53,196 bases of DNA from Mesorhizobium loti CJ3sym (GCF_000472785.1 NZ_AXAL01000035.1:1-53196), one strand, 5' to 3'; positions 16,516 to 25,258 are shown, counted from the first letter of the stretch. Numbers and translations are program-made. The notes: generated by a model from the sequence alone, not told the origin.

Positions 16516-16947
16516 ATGCTGGGATTTGGGGATGTTGCGGATGTGCTGGGCCTGGATTCCAAGGGAGCAACGGAAAGGTCGCCCTTTGGACTGATCTCGC
16601 GGATTGAAGACGGGCTGCCTTTTGGCACGCTCGATCGCATGGCGCATCTGTTGGCTCCCAACGACACGCAGTTCAAGTATCGGCTTATTCCCAAGGCGAC
16701 ATATGAGCGTCGCAAAATCGCCTTGCGCCTGTCGTCGGACGAGGGCATCCGGCTCGCCCGCGTGGCGCGGGTATGGAGCCTTGCACTCGATGTCTGGCGA
16801 ACGGAGAACGACGCACGCCATTTCCTGTTTAGGTCTCACCCCATGCTCGAGGACAAGCGCCCCATTGACGTTGTCATTCAAAATGAGATTGGGGCCGAAC
16901 TGGTCCTCGATATTCTGGGAAGCCTGAAGTACGGCAGTGCTGCGTGA
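16516..16947 (+). CDS. Xre/MbcA/ParS-type antitoxin (DUF2384)
   Basis: A 143-residue antitoxin starting at ATG 16516 (GGAGAAAG just upstream). The N-terminus (GFGDVADVLGLDSKG) is followed by the toxin-binding DUF2384 domain: KIALRLSSDEGIRLARVARV then WSLALDVWRTENDARHFLFR, and the C-terminal DVVIQNEIGAELVLDILGSL. These antitoxins neutralise RES-domain toxins that degrade NAD+. Its stop overlaps the RES start by four bases (GTGA). Position directly after repC suggests a plasmid addiction module. Confidence 0.88.
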   Translation: MLGFGDVADVLGLDSKGATERSPFGLISRIEDGLPFGTLDRMAHLLAPNDTQFKYRLIPKATYERRKIALRLSSDEGIRLARVARVWSLALDVWRTENDARHFLFRSHPMLEDKRPIDVVIQNEIGAELVLDILGSLKYGSAA

Positions 16948-17425
16948 CAGGGCAAATCCTCGATCGCGTACTGTCGTGCTTTCGCATAGGGGATCCCAAT
17001 GGCGCCTATCGGATCTTTGACGCGACAGGATCAACGATAGCGCCCGGAAGATGGAACACAGCAGGAACCCCGATCATCTACACGGGCCAGCGCTATTCGA
17101 CCGCGTTGCTCGAAAAGTTGGTGCACGGTAGTGGGCGCTTGCCGCCCAACCAGCACTACATCAGGGTCGCGCTGCAGCAAGGGCTGAGCTACGAGGTTTT
17201 CTCCCCACCCTCACTGCCTGGCTGGGACACCATACCTGCGTCGGTCAGCAAGGCGTTTGGCGAGTTATGGTGCCTCGAGCGGCGCAGCGTGATTCTCCTG
17301 GTGCCCAGCATCGTGGCACGACCACCAATGTACTTATCAATCCCGCTCATCCAGAGTTTCCGTTGCTGCGTGCCAGCCTGCATCAACCGATCTATTGGGA
17401 TCGACGACTGTTCGGCGCAGGATGA
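16944..17425 (+). pseudogene. RES-domain toxin with frameshift near 17320
   Basis: The GTG start at 16944 overlaps the antitoxin. Up to about 17318 the frame encodes a normal RES domain: RIGDPNGAYRIFDATGSTIA, GRWNTAGTPIIYTGQRYSTA, LLEKLVHGSGRLPPNQHYIR and ELWCLERRSVILLVPSIVA. The expected continuation NVLINPAHPEFPLLRASLHQ with PIYWDRRLFGAG is present but in another frame, ending at 17425; the first frame instead runs to 17477 with non-family sequence. A one-base loss near 17316-17325 explains this. RES toxins hydrolyse NAD+; the truncated product would lack the C-terminal strand and helices, so it is probably inactive. Confidence 0.85.
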
Positions 17426-17465
17426 TCTTTGGGCGGAGTGGATTCGGGGGCAGGGGAGGGGCGGT

Positions 17466-18593
17466 TTACAGCCCTGACGCCTTGGTGAGGTTGACGCGAA
17501 AACGGTCGCGACGGCGCTGATAGCGTCGGGTCATCTCAGCGGAGGCATGGCCGAGTTGCTTTTGCACATACCGCTCATCGACCTCGGCCGAGGAAGCCAG
17601 GCCAGCGCGCAGCGAATGGCCGGAAAACCTCTGTCCCCGCTCGCTTTCGGAGAGATCGGCGCGCACGCCGGCAGCCAAGGCCGTGCGCTTGACCAACCTG
17701 GCCACCTCCTGATCGTTGAGCCGATCGACGCCGACCGTTTTACCCTGACCAGTAACACGGCGGAACAAGGGGCCATGCGCGATGCGGGCAAAGCTCACCC
17801 AGGTCTCGAGCGCGACAATCGGGCAGGTGGCGTCGGACGAACCGCGGCCGATCTCTACCTCGCGCCAGCCGCTTTTGCCTCGCAGCGTAACAAGAACACC
17901 TTTGTCGAGCACCTCGACCCAGCCGCGGCCATCCTCGGTTTGATCGCGGCCAAGATCGAGGCCGACGATTTCGGAGCGGCGCAAGCCGCCTGTAAAGCCC
18001 AAAAGGAGCATGGCGCGGTCACGCAGGCCGCGCAGCGTGCCACGGTCGAGCGTCTCCAGCATGGCAATAAGATCGTCGCGCAGCACGGCTTCTTTCTGAC
18101 GGGGCGGGGTGGCGTGCGTGTTGCGGATGCCGGCGAGCACCGTGGCGATATGACGGTCCTTCCGGTCAAGCGATTGGCCGCGCTGCGTGTAGTTCCATGT
18201 CAGGGATGACAGGCGGCGCTCGATCGTCGCCACCGCCTTTTTGTCCCTTCCACTGCCCGAAGCCTGCGCGGTGATATAGAGACCGACGGTCTGCGGGTCC
18301 GGCGGCGATGGATCAAAAGACTGGCGCCTGCACCAAGCGCAAAAATGCTTCCAGTCGGCTGCGTAGGCGCGACGGGTGTTCGCCGAACTTGCTGCCTCGA
18401 CATAATCGCGCGCCCGGTCAGCGAGCTTTTCGAGATGCGTAGGCAACGATGTCTCTCGCGGGTCAAGGACCGGCGGGGGAGGGGAGGGGCCTTCATCCGG
18501 CCGCCCCATCTCCATGACGACGTCGACAATGTCCGGCAGGTCATCGGCGCCGATTGCGTCGGTGGACATCATCAAATTACGGGCTTCGCCCAT
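17466..18593 (-). CDS. Tyrosine recombinase (XerC/D-like), plasmid type
   Basis: A 375-residue site-specific recombinase. The N-terminal SAM-like core-binding domain spans about 50-165 (SANTRRAYAADWKHFCAWCR). The catalytic domain carries the full set: Arg 205 (FTGGLRRSEI), Lys 240 (LRGKSGW), His 326 and Arg 329 (FSGHSLRAG), His 349 (QLGHAS) and Tyr 358 (MTRRYQRRR). It is therefore predicted to be active. It lies opposite to the flanking addiction genes in the maintenance block beside repABC, which fits dimer or cointegrate resolution. A candidate target is the inverted repeat at 19801-19835. The exact start among ATG 18593, 18572 and 18569 is uncertain. Confidence 0.92.
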   Translation of the reverse strand: MGEARNLMMSTDAIGADDLPDIVDVVMEMGRPDEGPSPPPPVLDPRETSLPTHLEKLADRARDYVEAASSANTRRAYAADWKHFCAWCRRQSFDPSPPDPQTVGLYITAQASGSGRDKKAVATIERRLSSLTWNYTQRGQSLDRKDRHIATVLAGIRNTHATPPRQKEAVLRDDLIAMLETLDRGTLRGLRDRAMLLLGFTGGLRRSEIVGLDLGRDQTEDGRGWVEVLDKGVLVTLRGKSGWREVEIGRGSSDATCPIVALETWVSFARIAHGPLFRRVTGQGKTVGVDRLNDQEVARLVKRTALAAGVRADLSESERGQRFSGHSLRAGLASSAEVDERYVQKQLGHASAEMTRRYQRRRDRFRVNLTKASGL

Positions 18594-18743
18594 CCAGCAT
18601 CGTCCATTTTAATGTCGCAGCACTGCGATTCTTCGGAGCGAAGGTGCGGCCAAAGTGCGGAATTGTCCATCGCGAGCTGTGTGACGGTATCGCGGTTGCG
18701 CCCGGTCCGATTATCGCCACCGGGGCGGACTCCTTGTCTTTGT

Positions 18744-18772
18744 GTTCAACATCTTTTATATTTGGTTCAACA
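18744..18772 (+). promoter_or_regulatory. Direct repeats upstream of the antitoxin/PIN operon
   Basis: GTTCAACA occurs at 18744-18751 and 18765-18772, 21 bp apart (two helical turns), with TTTATATTTG between them, which can serve as a -10 region. The position 16 bp before the antitoxin start fits an autoregulatory operator. Confidence 0.5.
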
Positions 18773-18787
18773 GATGGAGATCTCAAG

Positions 18788-19084
18788 ATGACCACACGGG
18801 GCGCAGCGACAGCCGAAAGCGAGGAGCGAATCGCCCACACGCGCAACCGTCTGGTGCTTGACCAGGCGAGGGCGGTCGGCCTGCTTGGCGCGGCCAAGAA
18901 CACACGCCTTTCCGGCAGGGTCCCTTCGGAATTGATCGAGGCGGCAAAGAAGCGCGCGCACGTGACCTCCGACACCGAGCTTTTGGAGCTCGCCTTGTCG
19001 CGGCTGGCCCTCGAGGATGATTTTGGCGCCCGGCTAGTCGGACGCAAGGGCAGCATCTCCGCGGACATCGATCTTGGCGTTTGA
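18788..19084 (+). CDS. Antitoxin-like partner of the PIN protein
   Basis: A 98-residue protein starting at ATG 18788 with GGAG 9-12 bases upstream. The C-terminal half (LSGRVPSELIEAAKKRAHVT and SDTELLELALSRLALED) has the strand-helix-helix pattern of a ribbon-helix-helix DNA-binding antitoxin, and the C-terminus (FGARLVGRKGSISADIDLGV) looks like a toxin-binding tail. It overlaps the PIN gene by 11 bases. The antitoxin role is inferred from size, fold pattern and pairing. Confidence 0.7.
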   Translation: MTTRGAATAESEERIAHTRNRLVLDQARAVGLLGAAKNTRLSGRVPSELIEAAKKRAHVTSDTELLELALSRLALEDDFGARLVGRKGSISADIDLGV

Positions 19085-19667
19085 TCTAGGAAGCGCACTG
19101 CGTTCCCTAAAACCACAGCGGCGCAGCGCGGGGCCGGAACGGCGACCAGACTCCACTCTGTCCTGGGCAGTTGACCAGCCGCCTGTCGGCGGTGCATTGC
19201 TCCTCGACACCAGCGTCTATTTGGATGTCCTGCAGGGACGAACGCCCGAGGCGGTCGATAACCTCCTGACCTCCCGGCTCTGTCACCACTCGGCCGTCTG
19301 CCTTGCGGAACTCAGCCACGTCTTCGGCCGGCTCGACCCGGCGCACCACACGACGAAGTCGGTCCTGGAAGCCGTCTCGGACACGATCGGCGATATTCCG
19401 GCGCACCGGCTTCATGCACCAGACGCCACCGCTTGGGGACGCGCTGGCATGCTTGCCGGCCTGTTGTTCCGGCTGAGCTATCTGCCGAAAGGGGAGGGGC
19501 ATGAACGCCGCTTCCTCAACGATGCGCTGATCGTTCACCTTGCCGGTGTGCTCGGGGCGACGGTCTTGACCGGCAATGTTCGTGACTTCGATTATCTCAA
19601 CCAGTTGGTTCCGTCGTTGCAGGTGATCTTCTATCGCGCGGCGCCAGGACTGCGCCCGCAGGGTTGA
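19074..19667 (+). CDS. PIN-domain ribonuclease, VapC-like plasmid stability toxin
   Basis: A 197-residue protein with a TTG start at 19074 inside the end of the antitoxin gene. The PIN core starts at about 42: ALLLDTSVYLDVLQGR supplies the first acidic residue, CLAELSHVFGRL the second, and FLNDALIVHLAGVLGATVLT with GNVRDFDYL the last two. PIN toxins cut specific RNAs. The 40-residue N-terminal extension (basic, proline-containing) is not part of the fold. The length is greater than usual for VapC (about 130-150). The pair recurs near rhizobial repABC loci as a stability module, which is the inferred role. Confidence 0.82.
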   Translation: MAFDLGSALRSLKPQRRSAGPERRPDSTLSWAVDQPPVGGALLLDTSVYLDVLQGRTPEAVDNLLTSRLCHHSAVCLAELSHVFGRLDPAHHTTKSVLEAVSDTIGDIPAHRLHAPDATAWGRAGMLAGLLFRLSYLPKGEGHERRFLNDALIVHLAGVLGATVLTGNVRDFDYLNQLVPSLQVIFYRAAPGLRPQG

Positions 19668-19800
19668 AAGCGTCAGTGGAAATATGCTCCGCCATAGCCT
19701 TACAGGGAAGACTGTCGCGCTGTGGGATGGTCCGGAAGGTCGCTGGGCGTCTTTTTTGGGCTTCTGCTCGACGAAAACGGCCATTTCACTTACAAAGCGC

Positions 19801-19835
19801 AAAACGAACGATAATGCAAGATTATCGTTTGTCTT
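19801..19835. other. 35-bp inverted repeat, candidate recombination site
   Basis: Left arm AAAACGAACGATAAT (19801-19815), spacer GCAAG, right arm ATTATCGTTTGTCTT (19821-19835). The arms match at 13 of 15 positions, with nine perfect base pairs next to the spacer. Two arms around a short central region is the architecture of tyrosine-recombinase core sites (such as dif), though the spacer is 5 rather than 6-8 bases unless the innermost pairs count as part of the crossover region. It lies in the intergenic gap between the PIN gene and the DUF1403 gene, 1.2 kb from the recombinase. It has no T-run, so it is not a usual terminator. Confidence 0.65.
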
Positions 19836-19909
19836 GGCTCTACGACAGGCTGTGCGCTTTGAAGTGAGAATGGTGGCAATAAGCGCACGCCTCTGTTACG
19901 CTCCCAGAC

Positions 19910-20860
19910 ATGATTCCGACCGCCGCGCCGCCACTTTCCCCATACCAGCCCCCGGCCGTGCCCGCCTGGGCACTGCCGCGCCGGCCCGTCACGGGCGACG
20001 CCGAGGCCGCCTTCCTCGCCGGTTCGGCCTTGACTTCACTGGACAATCTCGTCCGCGCCGACCTGCGGTGGGCCGGTGCCTGGCGCCAGCGTCAGGCGCT
20101 CAAAGCCGCCGCCGCTGCCGTGCGCCTCGCCGGCCGGACGGAAGACGAGGCGGCGCTGCGCGATGCTTGGTATCTGCGCCAGCCCGGCGACGATCCAGGC
20201 CCCGCAGGCACTATCCTGGCCGCGTGGAAGCGCCTCGCCTCCCGCTCGTCGCATGTCGACGGCGAAAGTCTGTGCGGCATCGCCGAACTGCTCGGCCTGC
20301 ACTGGAGCGCCGAGCTTGCCACCTTTCCGGATCGCATCGACGACCTCGTCCGCTCCGGGTCGCCGGCGCCCTTCGCCGCCGCTGCGATCGCCGCCCAGCT
20401 GCAGGCTCTCCGGCCGGACGGCATCGTGCTGGCCTGGTGGCTGGCGGACCTGACGCTAGCACAGCGTTTGCGCTGGGAGCGGCCCGTGCCGCTGCTGGTG
20501 ACGCAGGTCCACACCGCCGCGTTCCGCGCCGAGGGCGGCCGCGGCCGCATTCGTCCGGGAGAAGAGGGGTTTGAGCGCGCCGTCTGCCTGGCGCTTGTGC
20601 AAGCTGTGGTCGATGCCTGCCGGCTGGCCACGGAGATTGGGCGGCGGGCCGAGCGGTTGGCAGTGGTGACGCCAAAACTCCGGGCCAAGGGGGCGGGGGA
20701 GGCGATCAGTCTTCTGTTGTCCGAGGACGCTGTGTCGGGCTTGTTGGTGACGCCAAAGCTGTCGCGCTTCGCGGCGCGGCGGCTGTTCGAGCGGCTGACC
20801 GACCTCGACGCCGTGCGCGAGCTCAGCGGGCGGCCGACCTTCCGGCTCTACGGGCTTTGA
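19910..20860 (+). CDS. DUF1403 family protein
   Basis: A 316-residue protein. The sequence is highly helical and alanine-rich and matches the DUF1403 pattern: PPAVPAWALPRRPVTGDAEA, FLAGSALTSLDNLVRADLRW, AGAWRQRQALKAAAAAVRLA and GPAGTILAAWKRL. DUF1403 is found mainly on rhizobial plasmids, next to scpB-like genes and repABC; its function is unknown. The stop is 2 bp before the ScpB start, so the two are probably co-translated, which suggests a role together with a chromosome-organisation factor. Start at ATG 19910. Confidence 0.85.
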   Translation: MIPTAAPPLSPYQPPAVPAWALPRRPVTGDAEAAFLAGSALTSLDNLVRADLRWAGAWRQRQALKAAAAAVRLAGRTEDEAALRDAWYLRQPGDDPGPAGTILAAWKRLASRSSHVDGESLCGIAELLGLHWSAELATFPDRIDDLVRSGSPAPFAAAAIAAQLQALRPDGIVLAWWLADLTLAQRLRWERPVPLLVTQVHTAAFRAEGGRGRIRPGEEGFERAVCLALVQAVVDACRLATEIGRRAERLAVVTPKLRAKGAGEAISLLLSEDAVSGLLVTPKLSRFAARRLFERLTDLDAVRELSGRPTFRLYGL

Positions 20861-20862
20861 GG

Positions 20863-21561
20863 ATGGCGCGACGGGCTAGATCCAGCGAAGGGCTTGATAC
20901 CGAACTTGCGGACCTTCCGCCCGAGCTGCGCTGGCGCGAGTGGATGGGCCGGATCGAAGCGGTGATCTTCGCGTCGCCGGAGCCGGTCGGCCGGGAAGCG
21001 CTGACCCGCGTCGTCGGCCGCGATTGCAACATTGAGCTGATCATCGACGACATCCGCGACGAACTGCGCGGCCGGCCCTACGAACTCGTCTCCGTCGCCG
21101 GCGGTTGGCAGCACCGCACCAAAAAGGGCTTCGCCAACGCGATCCGCACGGCCACCGGGCTCGGCGACAATGTCCGACCTCTGTCTTCGACGGAGAGCCT
21201 GGTGCTGATTTGCATCGGCTACTTTCAGCCGATCACCCGCGGCGAACTCGGCCAGTTCTTCGGTAAGGAGGTCAGCCGCGATTTGATCGGAACGCTCCGC
21301 TCTCTCGGCTTCATCGCCTCGGGTCCGCGCAGCCCGACGCCCGGCGCGCCTTACACCTTCGTCACCACGCCGGCGTTCCTGTCGCAGTTCGGGTTCGAGA
21401 CCTTGCGCGATCTGCCAGACATGGAGCAGCTCGAGGATGCCGGGTTGCTCAGCAAGGAAAGGCTGTTGGCCGGCGATTTTCCAGGATCCCAATTTGATCG
21501 CGACGGAGAAGACGCGACGGACGATAATGGCGCGAAGACTTCGGACACGAGTGAAATGTAA
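20863..21561 (+). CDS. scpB: ScpB-family segregation/condensation protein (plasmid copy)
   Basis: A 232-residue protein starting at ATG 20863. It has the two winged-helix layout of ScpB: first domain MGRIEAVIFASPEPVGREAL, LTRVVGRDCNIELIIDDIRD and GRPYELVSVAGGWQHRTKKG; second domain TESLVLICIGYFQPITRGEL, GQFFGKEVSRDLIGTLRSLG and TPGAPYTFVTTPAFLSQFG. Chromosomal ScpB works with ScpA and SMC in condensation; no scpA or smc is present here, so this copy either borrows the chromosomal partners or acts differently. The acidic C-terminal tail is variable. Forms a two-gene unit with the DUF1403 gene. Confidence 0.88.
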   Translation: MARRARSSEGLDTELADLPPELRWREWMGRIEAVIFASPEPVGREALTRVVGRDCNIELIIDDIRDELRGRPYELVSVAGGWQHRTKKGFANAIRTATGLGDNVRPLSSTESLVLICIGYFQPITRGELGQFFGKEVSRDLIGTLRSLGFIASGPRSPTPGAPYTFVTTPAFLSQFGFETLRDLPDMEQLEDAGLLSKERLLAGDFPGSQFDRDGEDATDDNGAKTSDTSEM

Positions 21562-21616
21562 ACGTCGGCTGAATCGCCTGTTTAGCCACTCTATAGTCGG
21601 ATCTTATCGCAGGCGA

Positions 21617-21748
21617 TCAATATCGACGGTGCGTCCGCAGGATTGCTCCTGTCGCCTTGCCTGACTTCGCATCGGTTCCGACAAGAACCCGAACGCGGGG
21701 CTTCTGGAGTTCTTTCACGGCCAAGCCGAAGGGGCTCGTTTCGTCCAT
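21617..21748 (-). CDS. Possible 43-residue protein
   Basis: A short frame (MDETSPFGLAVKELQKPRVR then VLVGTDAKSGKATGAILRTH) downstream of the nuclease gene on the same strand. The basic, glycine-containing sequence looks coding, but the family is unknown and no good ribosome binding site is seen. Confidence 0.25.
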   Translation of the reverse strand: MDETSPFGLAVKELQKPRVRVLVGTDAKSGKATGAILRTHRRY

Positions 21749-21779
21749 GACATCCGTTCGAACCGCGCCTGCGGTCGGC

Positions 21780-23109
21780 TCAGGATTTGTGTGGCATTGG
21801 TTTGTGGAGTGCCCAGAGACGATCGAAGAAGCCTTCGATTTCGGCCGGCGCATTGGCGCCGGCGAGTTCGTTGGATCCAAAGCGATAGATCTCGTAGCCA
21901 GCCAGACGAAGATCGCGATCGGCCGAGACCATGTCCGCATAAAGGGTGAGCGAGGGTTTCAATTCGGCGCTGAAATGCTGCGATCCATCCACTTCGATGA
22001 CGACACGCTGATGGCCGGGGAGCAGCAACAGGAAATCCATGCGCTGCGGGCGAAGCCCGGAGCGATGCCGGAGAAGCTTTACCACGGCGGGATCGTAGTG
22101 AAGATAGACCTGCGGGATGAGCGCCGGCAGCGCGTCGCCGAGGCGTGGCCGGTAGATCTTCAAATAGGTACTGAACAGGGTGCGTTCGGCATCCGAGGCG
22201 AGCGAGGCGTGCAATCGCTCGCCGAGCGCGCGGGCGGGTTCGTCGGATGCCGGATCCTGCGACCGCCACCAATCAACCAGTTCGCTCCAAAGGAGGCCGT
22301 CGCGCCGTATGGGGCGATCATAGACCCGGCAGCTCGCGGCATTGGAGAGGATGACGATGTCGTTGTTGATGGCGTCGGAGAAGCCGATCTCGGGCTTTGG
22401 GCCATTGGAGGCGAAGATCAGATTTTTGGGGGCGCCGACCACGCCACCGGCGATCGGCGCGAGACGATAGAGCGGATAGCCGGATTCCTCGCCGTCGACC
22501 ATCAGCTCATATCCGTCGCGCCGCAGTACGGCGTTGATCGAGGTGACGAGATCGACCTGTCCGGGTCCACGTCGCCCGAGGGGATGAAGCGCGGCCTCGA
22601 TCAGGCGGGCGAAGCGGTCGCGGGAGCATGTGAGGGCGCCGATCTGCTCGAAGAGAAATTCGACGCTCCAGTCACCGAAGTTGCGGACCATGTGCTGGTC
22701 GATCTCGTCCGCGAGGGGTCGGGCCGAGAAAAAGCTGGTGCCGACGAGGCCCATGGGGAACAGACGCTTGACAAGCTCGACAACGCTCTGCTCGCCGGAC
22801 AGGTCGTCACCGAAGCATTTGGCGACATCGCGCCGGGTGATCTCCGTGATCCGGGGGCAATCCCTTTCCAGAACGGCCCAGCCCGCCTCTTCCAGGCCGA
22901 AATCCCCGAAATGCGCCCCGATCTTGCGCGCGATCTCGCCGAGCTCGTACTCGAAGGCCGATCCGCGCCCGATCGCGCTTGCTGATATTGTCCTCCTGCG
23001 GCGGGACCGTGATGCCGGCGACGGCCGCGACGATCGGCATCTGCTCATGAGTGGAGCGCGTCTTGAGGTATTCAGCTAGGCGCTCGCCGAGATTGGGTTC
23101 CGCGCTCAT
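21780..23109 (-). pseudogene. AbiJ-NTD3-like / PD-(D/E)XK (DUF559-like) nuclease, frameshifted
   Basis: ATG 23109 overlaps the helicase stop (ATGA). The first frame encodes MSAEPNLGERLAEYLKTRST and MPIVAAVAGITVPPQEDNIS; near 22970 the sequence continues in a second frame with SAFEYELGEIARKIGAHFGD to the end (together about 443 residues). The region with FARLIEAALHPLGRRGPGQV and INAVLRRDGYELMVDGEESG resembles the AbiJ N-terminal domain 3 found in abortive-infection proteins. The C-terminus has the nuclease motif RMDFLLLLPGHQRVVIEVDG followed by SQHF and RDLRLAGYEIYRFG, as in DUF559/Vsr-like endonucleases. The role, probably phage or plasmid defence, is inferred. Confidence 0.7.
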
Positions 23110-24997
23110 ATAGCGATCTCCGGCACGCCGGCGTCGGTGAGGAGCTGGTAGAGCTCGGCGACATTGTTGCGCGCACCGCGCTCCTGGCAGAACGCGAAGA
23201 TGGCGCGCTGCTTGGCGCGCGAGAGGGCGACGAAGAAGGCGGCTACTCGCTCGGGATCTCCGGGAACATGCGCCCACCAGGCTTGGTCATCAAGCCCAGC
23301 GAAGACGATCGTGTCATATTCCAATCCCTTGCTTTTGTGCACGGTCATCATCGGGATCTGGTTGACGCCCTCGAAGGCGTCCAGACAGGCGGTCCAGTCG
23401 GCGGCGCCATCGGCCGACGCGAAGAAATGCAGGCAGAAGGCCTCAAGGATGATTTGGAGGAGGTCACCGACACCGTATTCGGTATAGGTTCGGGCGATGG
23501 CTGCCAGGTCGAGATATTCAAAGACTCGCGTCGCGAAGTCAGCGGCGCTATTCCGGGATGGAGCTGTCGCCGCCATATCGGCGCGAAGCGCGGCAAGGAA
23601 GGCGGTCAGGTCTGCCTCGACCTTCGCCGCGCCGATGTCGTCGTCGGCTACGACCGCCCGGAGCGCCAGAACTTCGGACGAGACCAACTGCCAGGCCGCA
23701 GGCGCGCGGCGTGTCGCTCCGAGGCGAAACATTGCGATCGCGAGGCGACAGAGGTCGTCGGACAGGAGATCCTGAAGCGAGGTTTTCCCAAGAGCGTGGC
23801 TCTCGTTGCGGATGCGCAGGCCATGGGCGGCGAACGGTGATGCGAGCTCGTGCTCGTAATCATCGGATTTTTGCTTGACGAGGAGCGCATAGTCTCGCGG
23901 CGATCGTCCACGGGTCCCAATGTCATTGGCGAGCCATCGGGCGAGATGCGCGGCTTCGGCGGCTTCGGCGGCTTCGGTCTGGCTGCGCCAGACTTGCGCC
24001 ACGGCGCCATCGACCTGGCGCGCCGCACGGGCAACTGTCTGAGCGGCATTCGGATCGAGCGCGCGCGCGACGACATGCTGGATGGCAACGAGATCGGGCG
24101 ACGATCGGAAATTGAAAAGCAGAGAGAAACGGGCTGCACCGAAATCGGCTTCAAGCCGCTGAAACGCATCCCTTCGTGCGCCGGCGAATATCATGATCCG
24201 CTGCTTGTCGTCGCCGACACCTGTGACGATGGTTTGTCCACCGGAGAAGGCCGAGAGCAGGAAGTCGTATTGCGCGAAAGTCGTGTCCTGGAATTCGTCG
24301 ACGAAGACGAAGGTGTAGGTGGCGACCAGCGCGTTGCGGATATGCGGATTGGCGCGGAGAAGGAGCTCGGCGAGACGGTTGACGCTGACAAAAGTCAGCG
24401 AGGAGGGATGGCCAGGCCGCAACTGCGTCGCCCACCATCGGGCGATGGTGAACTCTGCTGCGCTTTGCGTGCCTGAGGCGCGAGCGGAAGTCGATAGCCG
24501 CCGACCACCCGCGCTTCGAAATCCGTTGCACTGAAGGCAGCGATGTCGGCCTGCCATTCCTGCGGCGCGTTGAGGCGCGCCAGCGTCAGGAACTGATCGA
24601 CCTGCCACCGCTTGGGAAAGGCGATGTCATAGGGTCGGGTGGGGCGGCAATCGGCCGGGACGGCGTTGAGAAACCGGTCGACCAGGCTCTTGCAGAACGA
24701 ATCGAAGGTGAGCGACGCGAAGCGGTTGGCGAGCTCGGGAGGGCAGCGCTGGCGAACGCGCGCAGCAAGATTGCTGGCGGCGTCAGTCTTGAATGAGATC
24801 GCCAGTACGCGATGCGGCGCATGGCAGATCCCGGTTTCGAGGAGATAGACCGCGCGTTGGGCCAGCAATTCGGTCTTGCCGGCGCCAGGCCCAGCCACCA
24901 CGCATGCCGAACCGCCGTGCCGGAGCGCATTCCACGCTGCGGGTTCGAGATCGTCGATGCCACGCGGGCGCCAGTCGTCGGGACGAACAAGAGGCAT
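23106..24997 (-). pseudogene. UvrD/Rep-type superfamily 1 helicase, frameshifted
   Basis: Start ATG 24997 (MPLVRPDDWRPRGIDDLEPA). The first frame has the Q-like region, Walker A (VVAGPGAGKTELLAQRA), motif Ia (RVLAISFKTDAASNLAARV) and SLTFDSFCKSLVDRF. Near 24450-24480 the gene changes frame; the second frame has motif II (FVFVDEFQDTTFAQYDFLLS), motif III (GDDKQRIMIFAGA), motif IV (FSLLFNFRSSPDLV), motif V/VI (MMTVHKSKGLEYDTIVFAGL, FVALSRAKQRAIFAF). All motifs needed for 3'-5' translocation are present, so a single repair would restore a protein of about 630 residues. It overlaps the nuclease gene by four bases: the two products very likely work together. Confidence 0.85.
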
Positions 24998-24999
24998 GA

Positions 25000-25258
25000 T
25001 CAGGCAACTGCCGGAGCCGCAGGCGTGAGGCGGGCGACGATCGAGGTCAGGAGAGTTCGGATTTCCGGTGGTGCGCCTGCGGCAAGAACGGCAGAATCCT
25101 GATTGCTCAGGACGCGGACATGGGTGCTTGGTTTGCCCCGCCTGCCCACGGAGCAGGCTCGTCAGTTGCTTCGCAAGTACCTTCGTCTTCAGCTTGATCG
25201 GGATAGGCCTTGAATTCCGGATCGAAGCCGAAGATGATCGCCTCATGAGGGATACCGC
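25000..25258 (-). pseudogene. 3' remnant of a gene upstream of the helicase
   Basis: Two leftward frames look coding: about 25258-25125 (EAIIFGFDPEFKAYPDQAED) and about 25125-25000 (HVRVLSNQDSAVLAAGAPPE then LTSIVARLTPAAPAVA, stop 2 bases before the helicase start codon). They appear to be the end of one gene broken by a frameshift and truncated at its 5' side near 25260. I do not recognise it; its tight spacing suggests it was the first gene of the helicase-nuclease operon. Confidence 0.4.

Noticed and set aside
16944..17477. RES toxin ending at 17477 as an intact gene
   Set aside because: The last 50 or so codons do not fit the family, overlap the convergent recombinase gene, and the proper C-terminus is present in another frame ending at 17425.
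21657..22985. A 442-codon rightward frame opposite the nuclease gene
   Set aside because: Product has shadow-type composition; the leftward frame carries the AbiJ-NTD3-like and nuclease motifs and is coupled to the helicase.
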